DNA of 10,494 nt from NCBI GenBank assembly GCA_938005655.1, contig CALLNA010000276.1, positions 1 through 10,494 on the forward strand, in the 5' to 3' direction. The stretch comes from an uncultured Novosphingobium sp. Its GTDB lineage: Bacteria; Pseudomonadota; Alphaproteobacteria; Sphingomonadales; Sphingomonadaceae. Numbering within the stretch: position 1 is the first letter of the stretch; each line of letters begins with the position of its first letter. Shown piece by piece: positions 1 through 6,539 of this stretch. The notes under the pieces were generated by a model that worked only from the letters and a program-made list of their open reading frames with translations, was not told where the DNA came from and did no database searches. Made by a program: the position numbers and the translations under genes.

Positions 1-1707
1 CCCGCCGTTGGCGTCGTTCGTCGCCGTGACCCGGCCCATGCCGTCGTAGAGATAGGTCGTCGCAGTGTTGGCGCCCGCATAGCTCGACAGCAGTTGCCCC
101 GCCTGGTCGTAGACGAAGCTGGTGACGCTCGTCCCCTCGCCGGTCTGCTCGGTGCCGCTGCTGTTGGCGATGCCGTAGCTGGTGACGCTCGTCACCGCGC
201 CGCGCGCGTCATACAGGTACTTGGTCTTCTGCACCCAGGACTTGTCCGCGAGACCGCCGACCCAGGAGGTCATGTTGGCTTCGCTCGGCGTGCCGGCGGT
301 CGTATAGGCGGCCTCGGCATAGACCGTCTCGTATGTGACCTCGCCCGCACTGCCCCGGGTGTACTCGGTGACGCGGCCCTCCGCCGAGATCGCGAACCGC
401 AGGTTGCCCTTGGCATCGTAGACGTAGCGCGCGGTCGCCGAGACCGCCGAGCCGCTCGCGTCGATGCCGCTACGGGTCTCGGAGAGCAGCAGGTTGGCCG
501 CGCTGTAGGTCCGGGTGATCGCGTTGCCGAGCCGGTCGGTGACGGTCTGGGCCAGGCCATCGGCAGTGAAGTTGCCGAAGGTGGTCGTATGGCCCAGCGC
601 GTCGGTCGTGCTGGTGAGGTCGCCGTTGGCATTGTAGGCGAACTGGACGATCTGCTGCGCGGCCCCCGCATAGGCCGGCGGGGCGGTGATCCTGGTGAGG
701 TTGCCGGCGGCGTCGTAATCCATCCGGGTCGCCTGGCCCGCGGGATCGGTGATCGTCGTGTAGAGGCTGCCGTAGGCGAGCGAGGTCGTGCGGGTGACGC
801 CCGTGCTCTCGGTCTGGGCCAGGGTCGCGACGCGGCCCGAGCCGTCGTAGGTGACCGCCAGGTTGGAGCCGTCCGACTGCGCCACGTTCGAGAGCCGCCC
901 CGCCCCGTCGTAGCTGTAGGTGGTGACGTAGGTGGCCCCGTCGCTGACGCTGTTGTCGCCAGGGGTCAGGTCGACGGTCACGGTGGTCAGCCGGTTCGAG
1001 CCGTCATAGCCGTACCGCGTCCGGGTCAGGGTCTTGGCCGTGCTGGTCGCAAGGTCGGTATAGCCGGTGACGACCTGGCTGATGTTCTGGGTCGAACCGA
1101 CATAGTCGTAGCGCACCCATGAGCCGTCCGCGCTCGTCACCGTGGTCAGCCGGCCCGAGCCGTCGTAGGCGAAGGTCAGCGACGAGCCGTTCCGGTCGGT
1201 GGCGCTCTTGATCCGCCCGGTGCCGGTGATCTCGTAGCGCTCGACCGTCTGCGTGTCGCCGTCGGTCCAGACCCACTCGCTCCCGCTCCGGACGATCCGG
1301 TCGTAGGCCCCGCCGCCGTCCTTGGCGACATAGGCGCTCAGCCCGGCATCCCAGGCATAGACGATCTCGGTCCCGTCGCCCGAGACCCTGCTGACCGTGC
1401 TGCCCGCCGTGTTGAGCGTGCCGGTCAGCCCATAGACCCGCCGGTCCGTGCTCTGCCGCCACTTGTCGTTGTTGTCGTCGCCCAGCGTGGTCAGGCTGTT
1501 GTAGGTCCGCGCGATCGCGATGTCCGGGCCCTTGCCGACCAGGAACTCGTCCTGCTTCTGCACGACCAGGTTGCCGGTGCCGGCGTTGACGAAGATCCCC
1601 TCGCCGCCCCAGCCCTGCACCGCCGAGCCCATGAGCCCCGATCCGCCCAGCACGGAAGCCGAACCACGCTCGAACCCGAAGCCAGACCCCGCAAAGATCC
1701 CAACCAT
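1..1707 (-). CDS. RHS/YD-repeat protein, N-terminal part, runs off left edge
   Basis: The frame is open for 569 codons from an ATG at 1707 down to base 1 with no stop, so the C-terminal part is missing from the window. The translation carries at least ten YD-type repeat cores: YDGSGRL (residue 181), YDGSNRL (234), YDGAGRL (266), YDGSGRV (287), YDAAGNL (331), YNANGDL (358), YDAKGNL (430), YDARGAV (499), YDQAGQL (533) and YDGMGRV (554). Such repeats build the beta-cage shell of RHS/Tc-toxin-like proteins, which often encloses a variable C-terminal toxin. The N-terminus is rich in Gly and Ser; residues 35-70 (GIFVNAGTGNLVV, then ARTYNS) resemble the pre-repeat segment found in many RHS proteins. 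No signal peptide is visible. The frame is open upstream to a stop at 1765-1767, with TTG codons at 1740 and 1737 as alternatives; ATG 1707 is preferred although its ribosome site is poor. Role (competition toxin or surface protein) is inference. Confidence 0.9.
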   Translation of the reverse strand, partial: MVGIFAGSGFGFERGSASVLGGSGLMGSAVQGWGGEGIFVNAGTGNLVVQKQDEFLVGKGPDIAIARTYNSLTTLGDDNNDKWRQSTDRRVYGLTGTLNTAGSTVSRVSGDGTEIVYAWDAGLSAYVAKDGGGAYDRIVRSGSEWVWTDGDTQTVERYEITGTGRIKSATDRNGSSLTFAYDGSGRLTTVTSADGSWVRYDYVGSTQNISQVVTGYTDLATSTAKTLTRTRYGYDGSNRLTTVTVDLTPGDNSVSDGATYVTTYSYDGAGRLSNVAQSDGSNLAVTYDGSGRVATLAQTESTGVTRTTSLAYGSLYTTITDPAGQATRMDYDAAGNLTRITAPPAYAGAAQQIVQFAYNANGDLTSTTDALGHTTTFGNFTADGLAQTVTDRLGNAITRTYSAANLLLSETRSGIDASGSAVSATARYVYDAKGNLRFAISAEGRVTEYTRGSAGEVTYETVYAEAAYTTAGTPSEANMTSWVGGLADKSWVQKTKYLYDARGAVTSVTSYGIANSSGTEQTGEGTSVTSFVYDQAGQLLSSYAGANTATTYLYDGMGRVTATNDANGG

Positions 1708-1933
1708 TCCACACGTCCCCTCGAACAGGGGACGCAACAAGCGGCCAAACCGCGCAGGCCCCCTTCAACCACCACAGTCGAAGGAAAGCCGCGCCGGTTT
1801 AGAGGTTTTTTGGAAACCGAAGCGGGGATGGAACGAGCCATAGGTTTTGCCTCTGGCTATGAGACGGCATTCCGGTGTTCTTCGGCCGCCCTTCCCGCGG
1901 TATCCATGGGACGACAAAACGAGAGGACGTCCC
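1708..1933. other. Divergent intergenic control region between the RHS gene and the luxE-like gene
   Basis: About 225 bases separate two divergently read genes. The region is visibly less GC-rich around 1795-1860 than its flanks. It holds inverted repeats next to both translation starts and a CGGTTT/AAACCG pair (1795-1800 and 1814-1819, 13-base spacer) with a further AAACCG at 1747-1752. No convincing -35/-10 pair could be picked on either strand. Promoters for both genes should lie here, since no other gene intervenes. A LysR-type binding site (T-N11-A) is too degenerate to call by eye. Confidence 0.5.
1714..1734 (-). promoter_or_regulatory. Perfect inverted repeat just upstream of the RHS start codon
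   Basis: On the minus strand CGTCCCC (1734-1728), a 7-base loop and GGGGACG (1720-1714) form a perfect 7-bp, GC-rich stem. It ends six bases before the RHS ATG at 1707. The only purine-rich candidate ribosome site (GAGGGG, 1722-1717) is partly inside the stem. In the mRNA this would hide the ribosome site; as DNA it could also be an operator. The repeat is seen directly; its function is inferred. Confidence 0.45.
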
Positions 1934-1937
1934 ATGG
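1904..1937 (+). promoter_or_regulatory. 10-bp perfect hairpin enclosing the ribosome site and start codon of the luxE-like gene
   Basis: CCATGGGACG (1904-1913) and CGTCCCATGG (1928-1937) are perfect reverse complements separated by 14 bases (1914-1927). The 3' arm contains the start codon ATG 1934-1936. The loop ends in AGAGGA (1922-1927), the likely Shine-Dalgarno sequence, six bases before the ATG. If transcribed from upstream, the mRNA can fold so that the start codon is paired and the ribosome site is exposed in the loop, a layout that could throttle translation. As duplex DNA it could instead be a dyad operator. The sequence fact is certain; the control role is inferred. Confidence 0.55.
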
Positions 1938-3322
1938 CCATCAGCCTCCTGCCCGACAATCCCGCCGCCTGGACCTATCGAAGCTGGGCCGAGCTGATGG
2001 CGATCCCGCGCGAGGAGCGCGAGGCGCTCCAGCTCGAGGCCGTGCGGATCGCCTTCAGCCGCCTGCGGGACCGCATCCCGGCACTCAGGAAGCTGGCCGA
2101 CCGCCAGGGGGTGGAGGCGATCGAGCGGATCGAGGACGTCCTGCCGGTCTGCTTCGACCACCGCGTGCTCAAGAACTATCCGATCCAGATCATCGAGAAC
2201 CGCGACTTCGCCAAGCTGACGACCTGGCTCGACAAGCTCACCGCCCACGACCTCACCCGCGTCGACCTCGGCGGCCTGACCACGATCGAGGAGTGGCTCG
2301 GCCGGCTCGAGGCCTTCGGGATGCTCGTCACCTATTCGAGCGGGACGACCGGCAAGCTCTCCTTCGTGCCGCGTTCCTACGACGAGTTCGGGCCGTGGAA
2401 ATTCCACTTCTTCAACGTCAACGAGGCGGCGAGCGGGGTGAACGCCTGGACGACCAAGCTGCCGACCTTCTTCCCCGGCTATCGCGGCGGCTACCAGACG
2501 ATGCTCAAGATGATGAGCCTGTTCAACGTCGAGATGGCGGGCGGCAAGGAGAACTATCACACGCTCTACGACACCCATATCCCGGCGGACCTCATGGCGC
2601 TCTCCGGCCGGCTCCAGTCGGCCGAGGACAAGGGCGAGGTGGCGAGCCTGGGCCTCGACCCCGCCCTGCTCGACCAGCGCCGGCAGATGCTGGCCCAGGG
2701 CCGCTCGCGCGACGGCGACCTCGACGCCTGGTTCGCGCGGCTGATCGAGCGCTACGAGGGCAGGCAGGTGAAGATCGGCGGGACCTTCGCCGACATGTAC
2801 CGGGTCGCCAGGGCCGGGCTCGACCGGGGCGCACGCTGCCATTTCGCACCGGGCTCGATCATCATGGGCGGCGGCGGGATGAAGGGCTACAAGGACGCGC
2901 CCGACGACTGGGAGGACCAGATCAAGGCGTTCTTCGGGATCGAGCGGATGGGCAACCAGTACGGCTTCTCCGAATGCATCGGCAACGCCCCGCTGTGCGA
3001 GGCCGGGTTCTTCCACCTGCCGCCCTATTCTGTCCCGCTGCTGATGGGCCCGGAGGGCGAGGCCCTGCCGCGCGAGGGGGTACAGAAGGGCCGGCTGGTG
3101 CTGGTCGACCTGGTGCCGCAGTCCTACTGGGGCGGCTTCACCTCGGGCGACGAGGTCACGGTTCACTGGGACGGCAAGTGCGACTGCGGCTGGGACAGCC
3201 CCCGCGTCGGCAAGACCATCCGCCGCTTCGCCGAGAACGAAGGCGGCGACGACAAGATCACCTGCGCCGGATCGCAGCAGGCCTATAACGAGTTCATGGA
3301 ATTCGTCGCGGGAGAAGGATGA
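1934..3322 (+). CDS. LuxE-family acyl-protein synthetase (acid-activating enzyme)
   Basis: The 462-residue product matches the LuxE acyl-protein synthetase family (Pfam LuxE), related to adenylate-forming enzymes. LuxE activates a carboxylic acid with ATP and passes the acyl group to a cysteine and then to LuxC. Visible motifs: a P-loop-like TYSSGTTGK (133-141), IIMGGGGMKG (309-318), the adenylate-former-like NQYGFSE (341-347), a CDCG motif (416-419) and a C-terminal RVGKTIRRF (424-432). Family knowledge places the acyl-accepting Cys near the C-terminus; C444 is the last Cys here and a candidate. Luminous-bacterial LuxE is about 370-380 residues, so this is a longer variant. ATG 1934 is chosen because AGAGGA lies six bases upstream; in-frame TTG 1847 and ATG 1859 lack a ribosome site. 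The stop overlaps the next start by four bases (ATGA), so it is probably translationally coupled to the LuxC-like gene. Substrate unknown. Confidence 0.85.
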   Translation: MAISLLPDNPAAWTYRSWAELMAIPREEREALQLEAVRIAFSRLRDRIPALRKLADRQGVEAIERIEDVLPVCFDHRVLKNYPIQIIENRDFAKLTTWLDKLTAHDLTRVDLGGLTTIEEWLGRLEAFGMLVTYSSGTTGKLSFVPRSYDEFGPWKFHFFNVNEAASGVNAWTTKLPTFFPGYRGGYQTMLKMMSLFNVEMAGGKENYHTLYDTHIPADLMALSGRLQSAEDKGEVASLGLDPALLDQRRQMLAQGRSRDGDLDAWFARLIERYEGRQVKIGGTFADMYRVARAGLDRGARCHFAPGSIIMGGGGMKGYKDAPDDWEDQIKAFFGIERMGNQYGFSECIGNAPLCEAGFFHLPPYSVPLLMGPEGEALPREGVQKGRLVLVDLVPQSYWGGFTSGDEVTVHWDGKCDCGWDSPRVGKTIRRFAENEGGDDKITCAGSQQAYNEFMEFVAGEG

Positions 3323-4800
3323 TGGGCGACCTGCTAGATATCCCGATCGTCGCGCGCGGCCGGATCATCATGCCCGGCGACGACGCAGTGGAGTTCCGCG
3401 GCCGCGGCGGCGCGGCCTTCCGCCAGGCCGATCCGCACAAGCACGTCCACGACCTGGTGCTGGGCGACACGGCGCGGCTGCGCGACCTCCACGACACGCC
3501 GATGGCCGAGATCGTCGAGGTCCTGGCCGAGTTGGGCAAGCGCCTGCGGCTCGACGACAACCCGCTCCTCCAGGAGAGCTTCGCGCTGGCCTTGCGGGCC
3601 GGCGGCCTCGCCGAGCCGATCCTGCGCGGGGTCTATGACGCGCTGCCGGAGATGTTCGACCCCGCCGGGATGACCGCGCTGGCCGACCGGACCATCGGCC
3701 TCGCCTATCTCGACGGCTGGGTGCCGGGCGACGGCGACTACGACTGCGTAAGCATCCGCGCGGTCGGCACGCGCCAGCTCCACATCACCGCGGGCAACGT
3801 CCCGGTGGTTGCGGCGATGACCGTGGCCCGCGCCGGGCTGACCAAGTCGGACATCCTGATCAAGTCTCCGTCGAACGACCCGTTGACCGCCAATGCCATC
3901 GCCCGCACCCTGATCGGGCTCGCCCCCGACCACCCGCTGACCCGGCACATCGCGGTCGCTTACTGGAAGGGCGGCGACGAATTCATGGACGGGCAGATCG
4001 TCCGCACCAGCCGGATCGACAAGATCACCGCTTGGGGCGGGATGAGCTCGGTCCGGCACATCCAGAAGTTCCTCACCCCGGGCATCGACCTGACCGCGCT
4101 GAACCCCAAGTACTCGATGTCGATGGTCGGACGCGAGACGTTCGCCAGCGAGGCGGCGATGGACGAGGCGGCGGTGGGCCTCGCCACCCTGGCGGGGTTC
4201 TACAACCAGACCGCCTGCGCCAACACGCGGATCGTCTATGTCGAGAGCGGCACCGACGAGGAGAGCATCGAGCGGGTGGTGGAACTCGGCCGCAAGCTGG
4301 TGGCCGCCTATGCCACGCTGCCGCCACTGCTCTCAGTGCCCTTCACGCAGCGCAACCGCGAGCTGGAGGCCGAGCTGGAGGCCGTCGCGTTGGAGGACGA
4401 TTTCTACCACGTCGAGGGCGGCACCCTGATCGGCGGCTTCGTCGTCTCCAAGTTCAACGACCGGGTCGAGTTCTTCGACAAGCTCAACAACCGCGTGGTC
4501 AACCTGGTGCCGGTCGACGACCTGCTCGACGTGGTCAAGTGGTGCGACGACACGACCCAGACCGTCGGCCTCTATCCCGAGAGCCGGCGCGAGGGGCTGC
4601 GCGACGCCTTCGCCCTCGCCGGGGTCCAGCGGCTGGTCGCGCTCGAAGGCGGCGATCCGCTGACGGTCTATGCCAACGCCCACCACATGCCGCCGGGCAG
4701 CCCGCACGACGGGATCGAGCCGATGCGCCGCTCGGTGCGCTGGGTGGTCGACATGAAGCCGGCAAGCCGTACCATGGCGCTCGGCATCGCCGCCGAGTGA
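3319..4800 (+). CDS. LuxC-family acyl-CoA/acyl-enzyme reductase
   Basis: The 493-residue product matches the LuxC fatty acyl reductase family (Pfam LuxC), which reduces an acyl thioester to an aldehyde with NAD(P)H via a covalent acyl-cysteine. The catalytic Cys is recognisable as C300 in FYNQTAC (294-300, codon 4216-4218), matching the FYDQQAC-type motif of luminous bacteria. HITAGNVP (155-162) corresponds to the conserved nucleotide-binding loop segment of the family. Length is close to the usual 470-490. The gene overlaps its LuxE-like partner by four bases; a second ATG at 3322 is better spaced from the GGAG at 3311-3314 and may be the true start. Together the pair should convert a carboxylic acid to an aldehyde in the cytoplasm. 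No luxA/luxB luciferase genes are present, so light production is not implied. The acid could be fatty, aromatic or polyketide-like; the sequence does not say. Confidence 0.88.
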   Translation: MMGDLLDIPIVARGRIIMPGDDAVEFRGRGGAAFRQADPHKHVHDLVLGDTARLRDLHDTPMAEIVEVLAELGKRLRLDDNPLLQESFALALRAGGLAEPILRGVYDALPEMFDPAGMTALADRTIGLAYLDGWVPGDGDYDCVSIRAVGTRQLHITAGNVPVVAAMTVARAGLTKSDILIKSPSNDPLTANAIARTLIGLAPDHPLTRHIAVAYWKGGDEFMDGQIVRTSRIDKITAWGGMSSVRHIQKFLTPGIDLTALNPKYSMSMVGRETFASEAAMDEAAVGLATLAGFYNQTACANTRIVYVESGTDEESIERVVELGRKLVAAYATLPPLLSVPFTQRNRELEAELEAVALEDDFYHVEGGTLIGGFVVSKFNDRVEFFDKLNNRVVNLVPVDDLLDVVKWCDDTTQTVGLYPESRREGLRDAFALAGVQRLVALEGGDPLTVYANAHHMPPGSPHDGIEPMRRSVRWVVDMKPASRTMALGIAAE

Positions 4801-4834
4801 CGGGAGGTGGGGCGGCAGAGGGAGAGGAGGCACC

Positions 4835-5767
4835 GTGGACACCCGCTATCTGCGCAGCTTCCTCAGGACCGCGGACCTGCGCTCGATCAGCCGGGCGGCG
4901 GAATCGCTCGGCATCGCCCAGCCCTCGCTGAGCCAGCAGCTCCTCCGGCTGGAGGACGAGGTCGGCTTCAGGCTGTTCAACCGCTCGGCACGCGGGGTGA
5001 CGATCACCGAGGCCGGGCGCATCTTCCAGGAGCACGCCCGCCATATCCTGCGCGGGATCGACCAGGCGCTGGAGGACGTGCAGGAGGTGAACGCCGCGGC
5101 CAGCGGCCAGGCGATCATCGCCCTACCCTATTCGGTCAACCGGCTGATCGGGGTCCAGCTCGTCGAGGCGGTGATCGACCATGCGCCGACCACCTCGGTC
5201 CGGCTGGTCGAGGCCAATACCGGGCAGATCCGCGGCTGGCTCGACGAGGGCAAGATCGACCTCGGCGTGCTCTACGACCTCGGCCCGATCCGGCACCTCT
5301 CGGCCCGCGCCCTGGTCCGCGAGGAGATGCACCTGATCGGCCCGGCGGGGCGCTTCGCGGGCGAGGCGGACGTGGCCCTGGCCGAGCTGCGCGACTTCCC
5401 GCTGATCACCGCCGGCCCGCAACACGGGCTGCGCCGCTTCCTCGACCAGGAGGCGCTGCGCCTCGGCTTCGCCTACCGCGTCGCGCAGGAGATCGACGCG
5501 GTCGCCACCGCCGCCGCCCTGGTCGGCAAGGGGCGCGGCTTCGCGGTGCTCTCGCGGCCCGCCGTGGCCGGCGAGCTGGCCGCGGGGCGGCTCAGCGCGG
5601 CGCGGATCGGCGGCGGGGCGCTGAAGCGCACCCTGTCGCTGGTGCGCAACCCGATGAAGGTCGTGACCCACGCCTCGGCGCGGATCGAGGACCTGACGAT
5701 CAAGATCATGGCCGGCCTGATCGCCAAGGGCGAATGGCAGGCCGAACCCGAAGCCGCGCTGCGGTAG
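4835..5767 (+). CDS. LysR-family transcriptional regulator
   Basis: The 310-residue product has the LysR layout: N-terminal winged helix-turn-helix (residues about 1-60, with SISRAAESLGIAQPSLSQQL at 17-36 and FRLFNRSARGVTITEAG at 45-61), a linker helix to about 90, then a two-lobed effector-binding domain (from SGQAIIALP at 90). The start is GTG 4835, set by a strong GGAGAGGAGG at 4821-4830. Overall it resembles the Nac-like LysR subgroup more than the CbbR type, but that is a by-eye impression. It lies 34 bases after the LuxC-like stop, on the same strand and inside the run of enzyme genes, rather than divergent from its target as is common in LysR systems. It probably regulates its own operon, with an effector such as the acid substrate; the target site is not identified. 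Confidence 0.9.
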   Translation: MDTRYLRSFLRTADLRSISRAAESLGIAQPSLSQQLLRLEDEVGFRLFNRSARGVTITEAGRIFQEHARHILRGIDQALEDVQEVNAAASGQAIIALPYSVNRLIGVQLVEAVIDHAPTTSVRLVEANTGQIRGWLDEGKIDLGVLYDLGPIRHLSARALVREEMHLIGPAGRFAGEADVALAELRDFPLITAGPQHGLRRFLDQEALRLGFAYRVAQEIDAVATAAALVGKGRGFAVLSRPAVAGELAAGRLSAARIGGGALKRTLSLVRNPMKVVTHASARIEDLTIKIMAGLIAKGEWQAEPEAALR

Positions 5768-5781
5768 GAGAAGGACGGACG

Positions 5782-6525
5782 ATGACCGACAAGCCCCTCA
5801 CCGGAAAGGTCGCCCTGATCACGGGCGCCGGGCGCGGGATCGGGCGCGAGATCGCGCTGCGACTGGCCCGCGACGGGGCGGACGTGATCGTCCACTACGC
5901 GAGCAGCCGGGCGGGCGCCGAGGAGACGGCCGCCGCGATCACCGCCCTGGGGCGGCGCGCGGTCGCCTACCGCGCGGACATCGCCCGGCGCGAGGAGGTT
6001 GCGGCCCTGTTCGCCGAGATCGACCGCGATCCCGGCGTGCTCGACATCGTGGTCAACAATTCCGGCGTCAGCGGCGGCGGGGCCCTGGCCGACCTGCGCG
6101 ACGAGGACGTGGCGACGATCTTCGGGATCAACCTGTTCGGCCCGCTCTACGTCGCCAGCGAGGCGGCCGGCCGGCTGCGCGACAATGGGCGGATCATCAA
6201 CTTCAGCTCCACCCTCGCCAAGTATCCGCTGGCCGGGGCCGGGCTCTACTCGGCGGCCAAGCGCGCGGTGGAGAGCTTCACCGAAAGCTGGGCGCGCGAG
6301 CTCGGCGCGCGCGGGATCACGGTCAACACGGTGATTCCCGGCGCGACCAGCCCCGGCATGATGGACAATTCCCCCGGCTACCGCGCCTATTTCGAGAACG
6401 CCTCCCCCTTCAAGCGGATCGGCCGGGCGGAGGAGATCGCCGCCGTGGTCGCCTTCCTCGCCTCGCCCGAGGCGAGCTGGGTCTCGGGCACGCACGTCCT
6501 CGCCAACGGGGCGGCGAATACCTAG
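5782..6525 (+). CDS. Short-chain dehydrogenase/reductase (SDR)
   Basis: The 247-residue product is a classical SDR oxidoreductase. Seen: cofactor motif TGAGRGIG (14-21), NNSG (92-95, in place of the usual NNAG), active-site Asn117, Ser143, Tyr156 and Lys160 (YSAAK), and the P-G pair after the active site (VIPGATSPG). The C-terminal GTHVLANGAANT departs from the usual VDGG ending. No acidic residue ends the second beta strand (VIVHYASSR), which hints at NADP(H) preference. The start ATG 5782 follows GGAGAAGGA (5768-5776), 14 bases after the LysR stop, so it is in the same transcript. In context it could reduce the aldehyde made by LuxE-LuxC to an alcohol, or oxidise/reduce a hydroxyl on the substrate; neither is shown by sequence. 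The FabG-like fold is general and does not fix the substrate. Confidence 0.9.
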   Translation: MTDKPLTGKVALITGAGRGIGREIALRLARDGADVIVHYASSRAGAEETAAAITALGRRAVAYRADIARREEVAALFAEIDRDPGVLDIVVNNSGVSGGGALADLRDEDVATIFGINLFGPLYVASEAAGRLRDNGRIINFSSTLAKYPLAGAGLYSAAKRAVESFTESWARELGARGITVNTVIPGATSPGMMDNSPGYRAYFENASPFKRIGRAEEIAAVVAFLASPEASWVSGTHVLANGAANT

Positions 6526-6539
6526 CCGGTAGCGGGCCG

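Noticed and set aside
118..193. 16-base direct repeat (118-133 and 178-193) spaced 60 bases
   Set aside because: It encodes the same short TSVTS segment in neighbouring YD-type units, so it is explained by the protein repeat and is not a mobile or CRISPR repeat.
1747..1819. Three AAACCG/CGGTTT copies in the intergenic region
   Set aside because: Six-base motif with irregular spacing (48 and 19 bases); too weak to call an operator cluster.
1847..1933. Longer luxE-like start at TTG 1847 or ATG 1859
   Set aside because: No ribosome site precedes them, the added residues do not look like LuxE, and AGAGGA is well placed for ATG 1934; not fully excluded.
1799..3166. Long minus-strand open frame of 455 codons opposite the luxE-like gene
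   Set aside because: Low-complexity shadow of GC-rich codons; the plus-strand frame has clear LuxE motifs and a ribosome site.
1934..4800. Bioluminescence operon
   Set aside because: Only LuxE- and LuxC-like genes are present; no luciferase genes luxA/luxB and no LuxG or LuxD by motif, so light production is not supported.
4032..4931. Plus-strand open frame of 299 codons overlapping the luxC-like 3' end and the LysR 5' end
   Set aside because: Arg/Gly/Pro-rich composition with no family motifs; overlaps two well-supported genes in another frame.
4807..5781. In-frame upstream extension of the SDR across the LysR gene
   Set aside because: The SDR fold begins at ATG 5782 with a good ribosome site; upstream residues are shadow sequence.
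5473..6495. Minus-strand open frame of 340 codons opposite the LysR and SDR genes
   Set aside because: Composition typical of antisense GC-rich frames; the SDR catalytic residues are on the plus strand.
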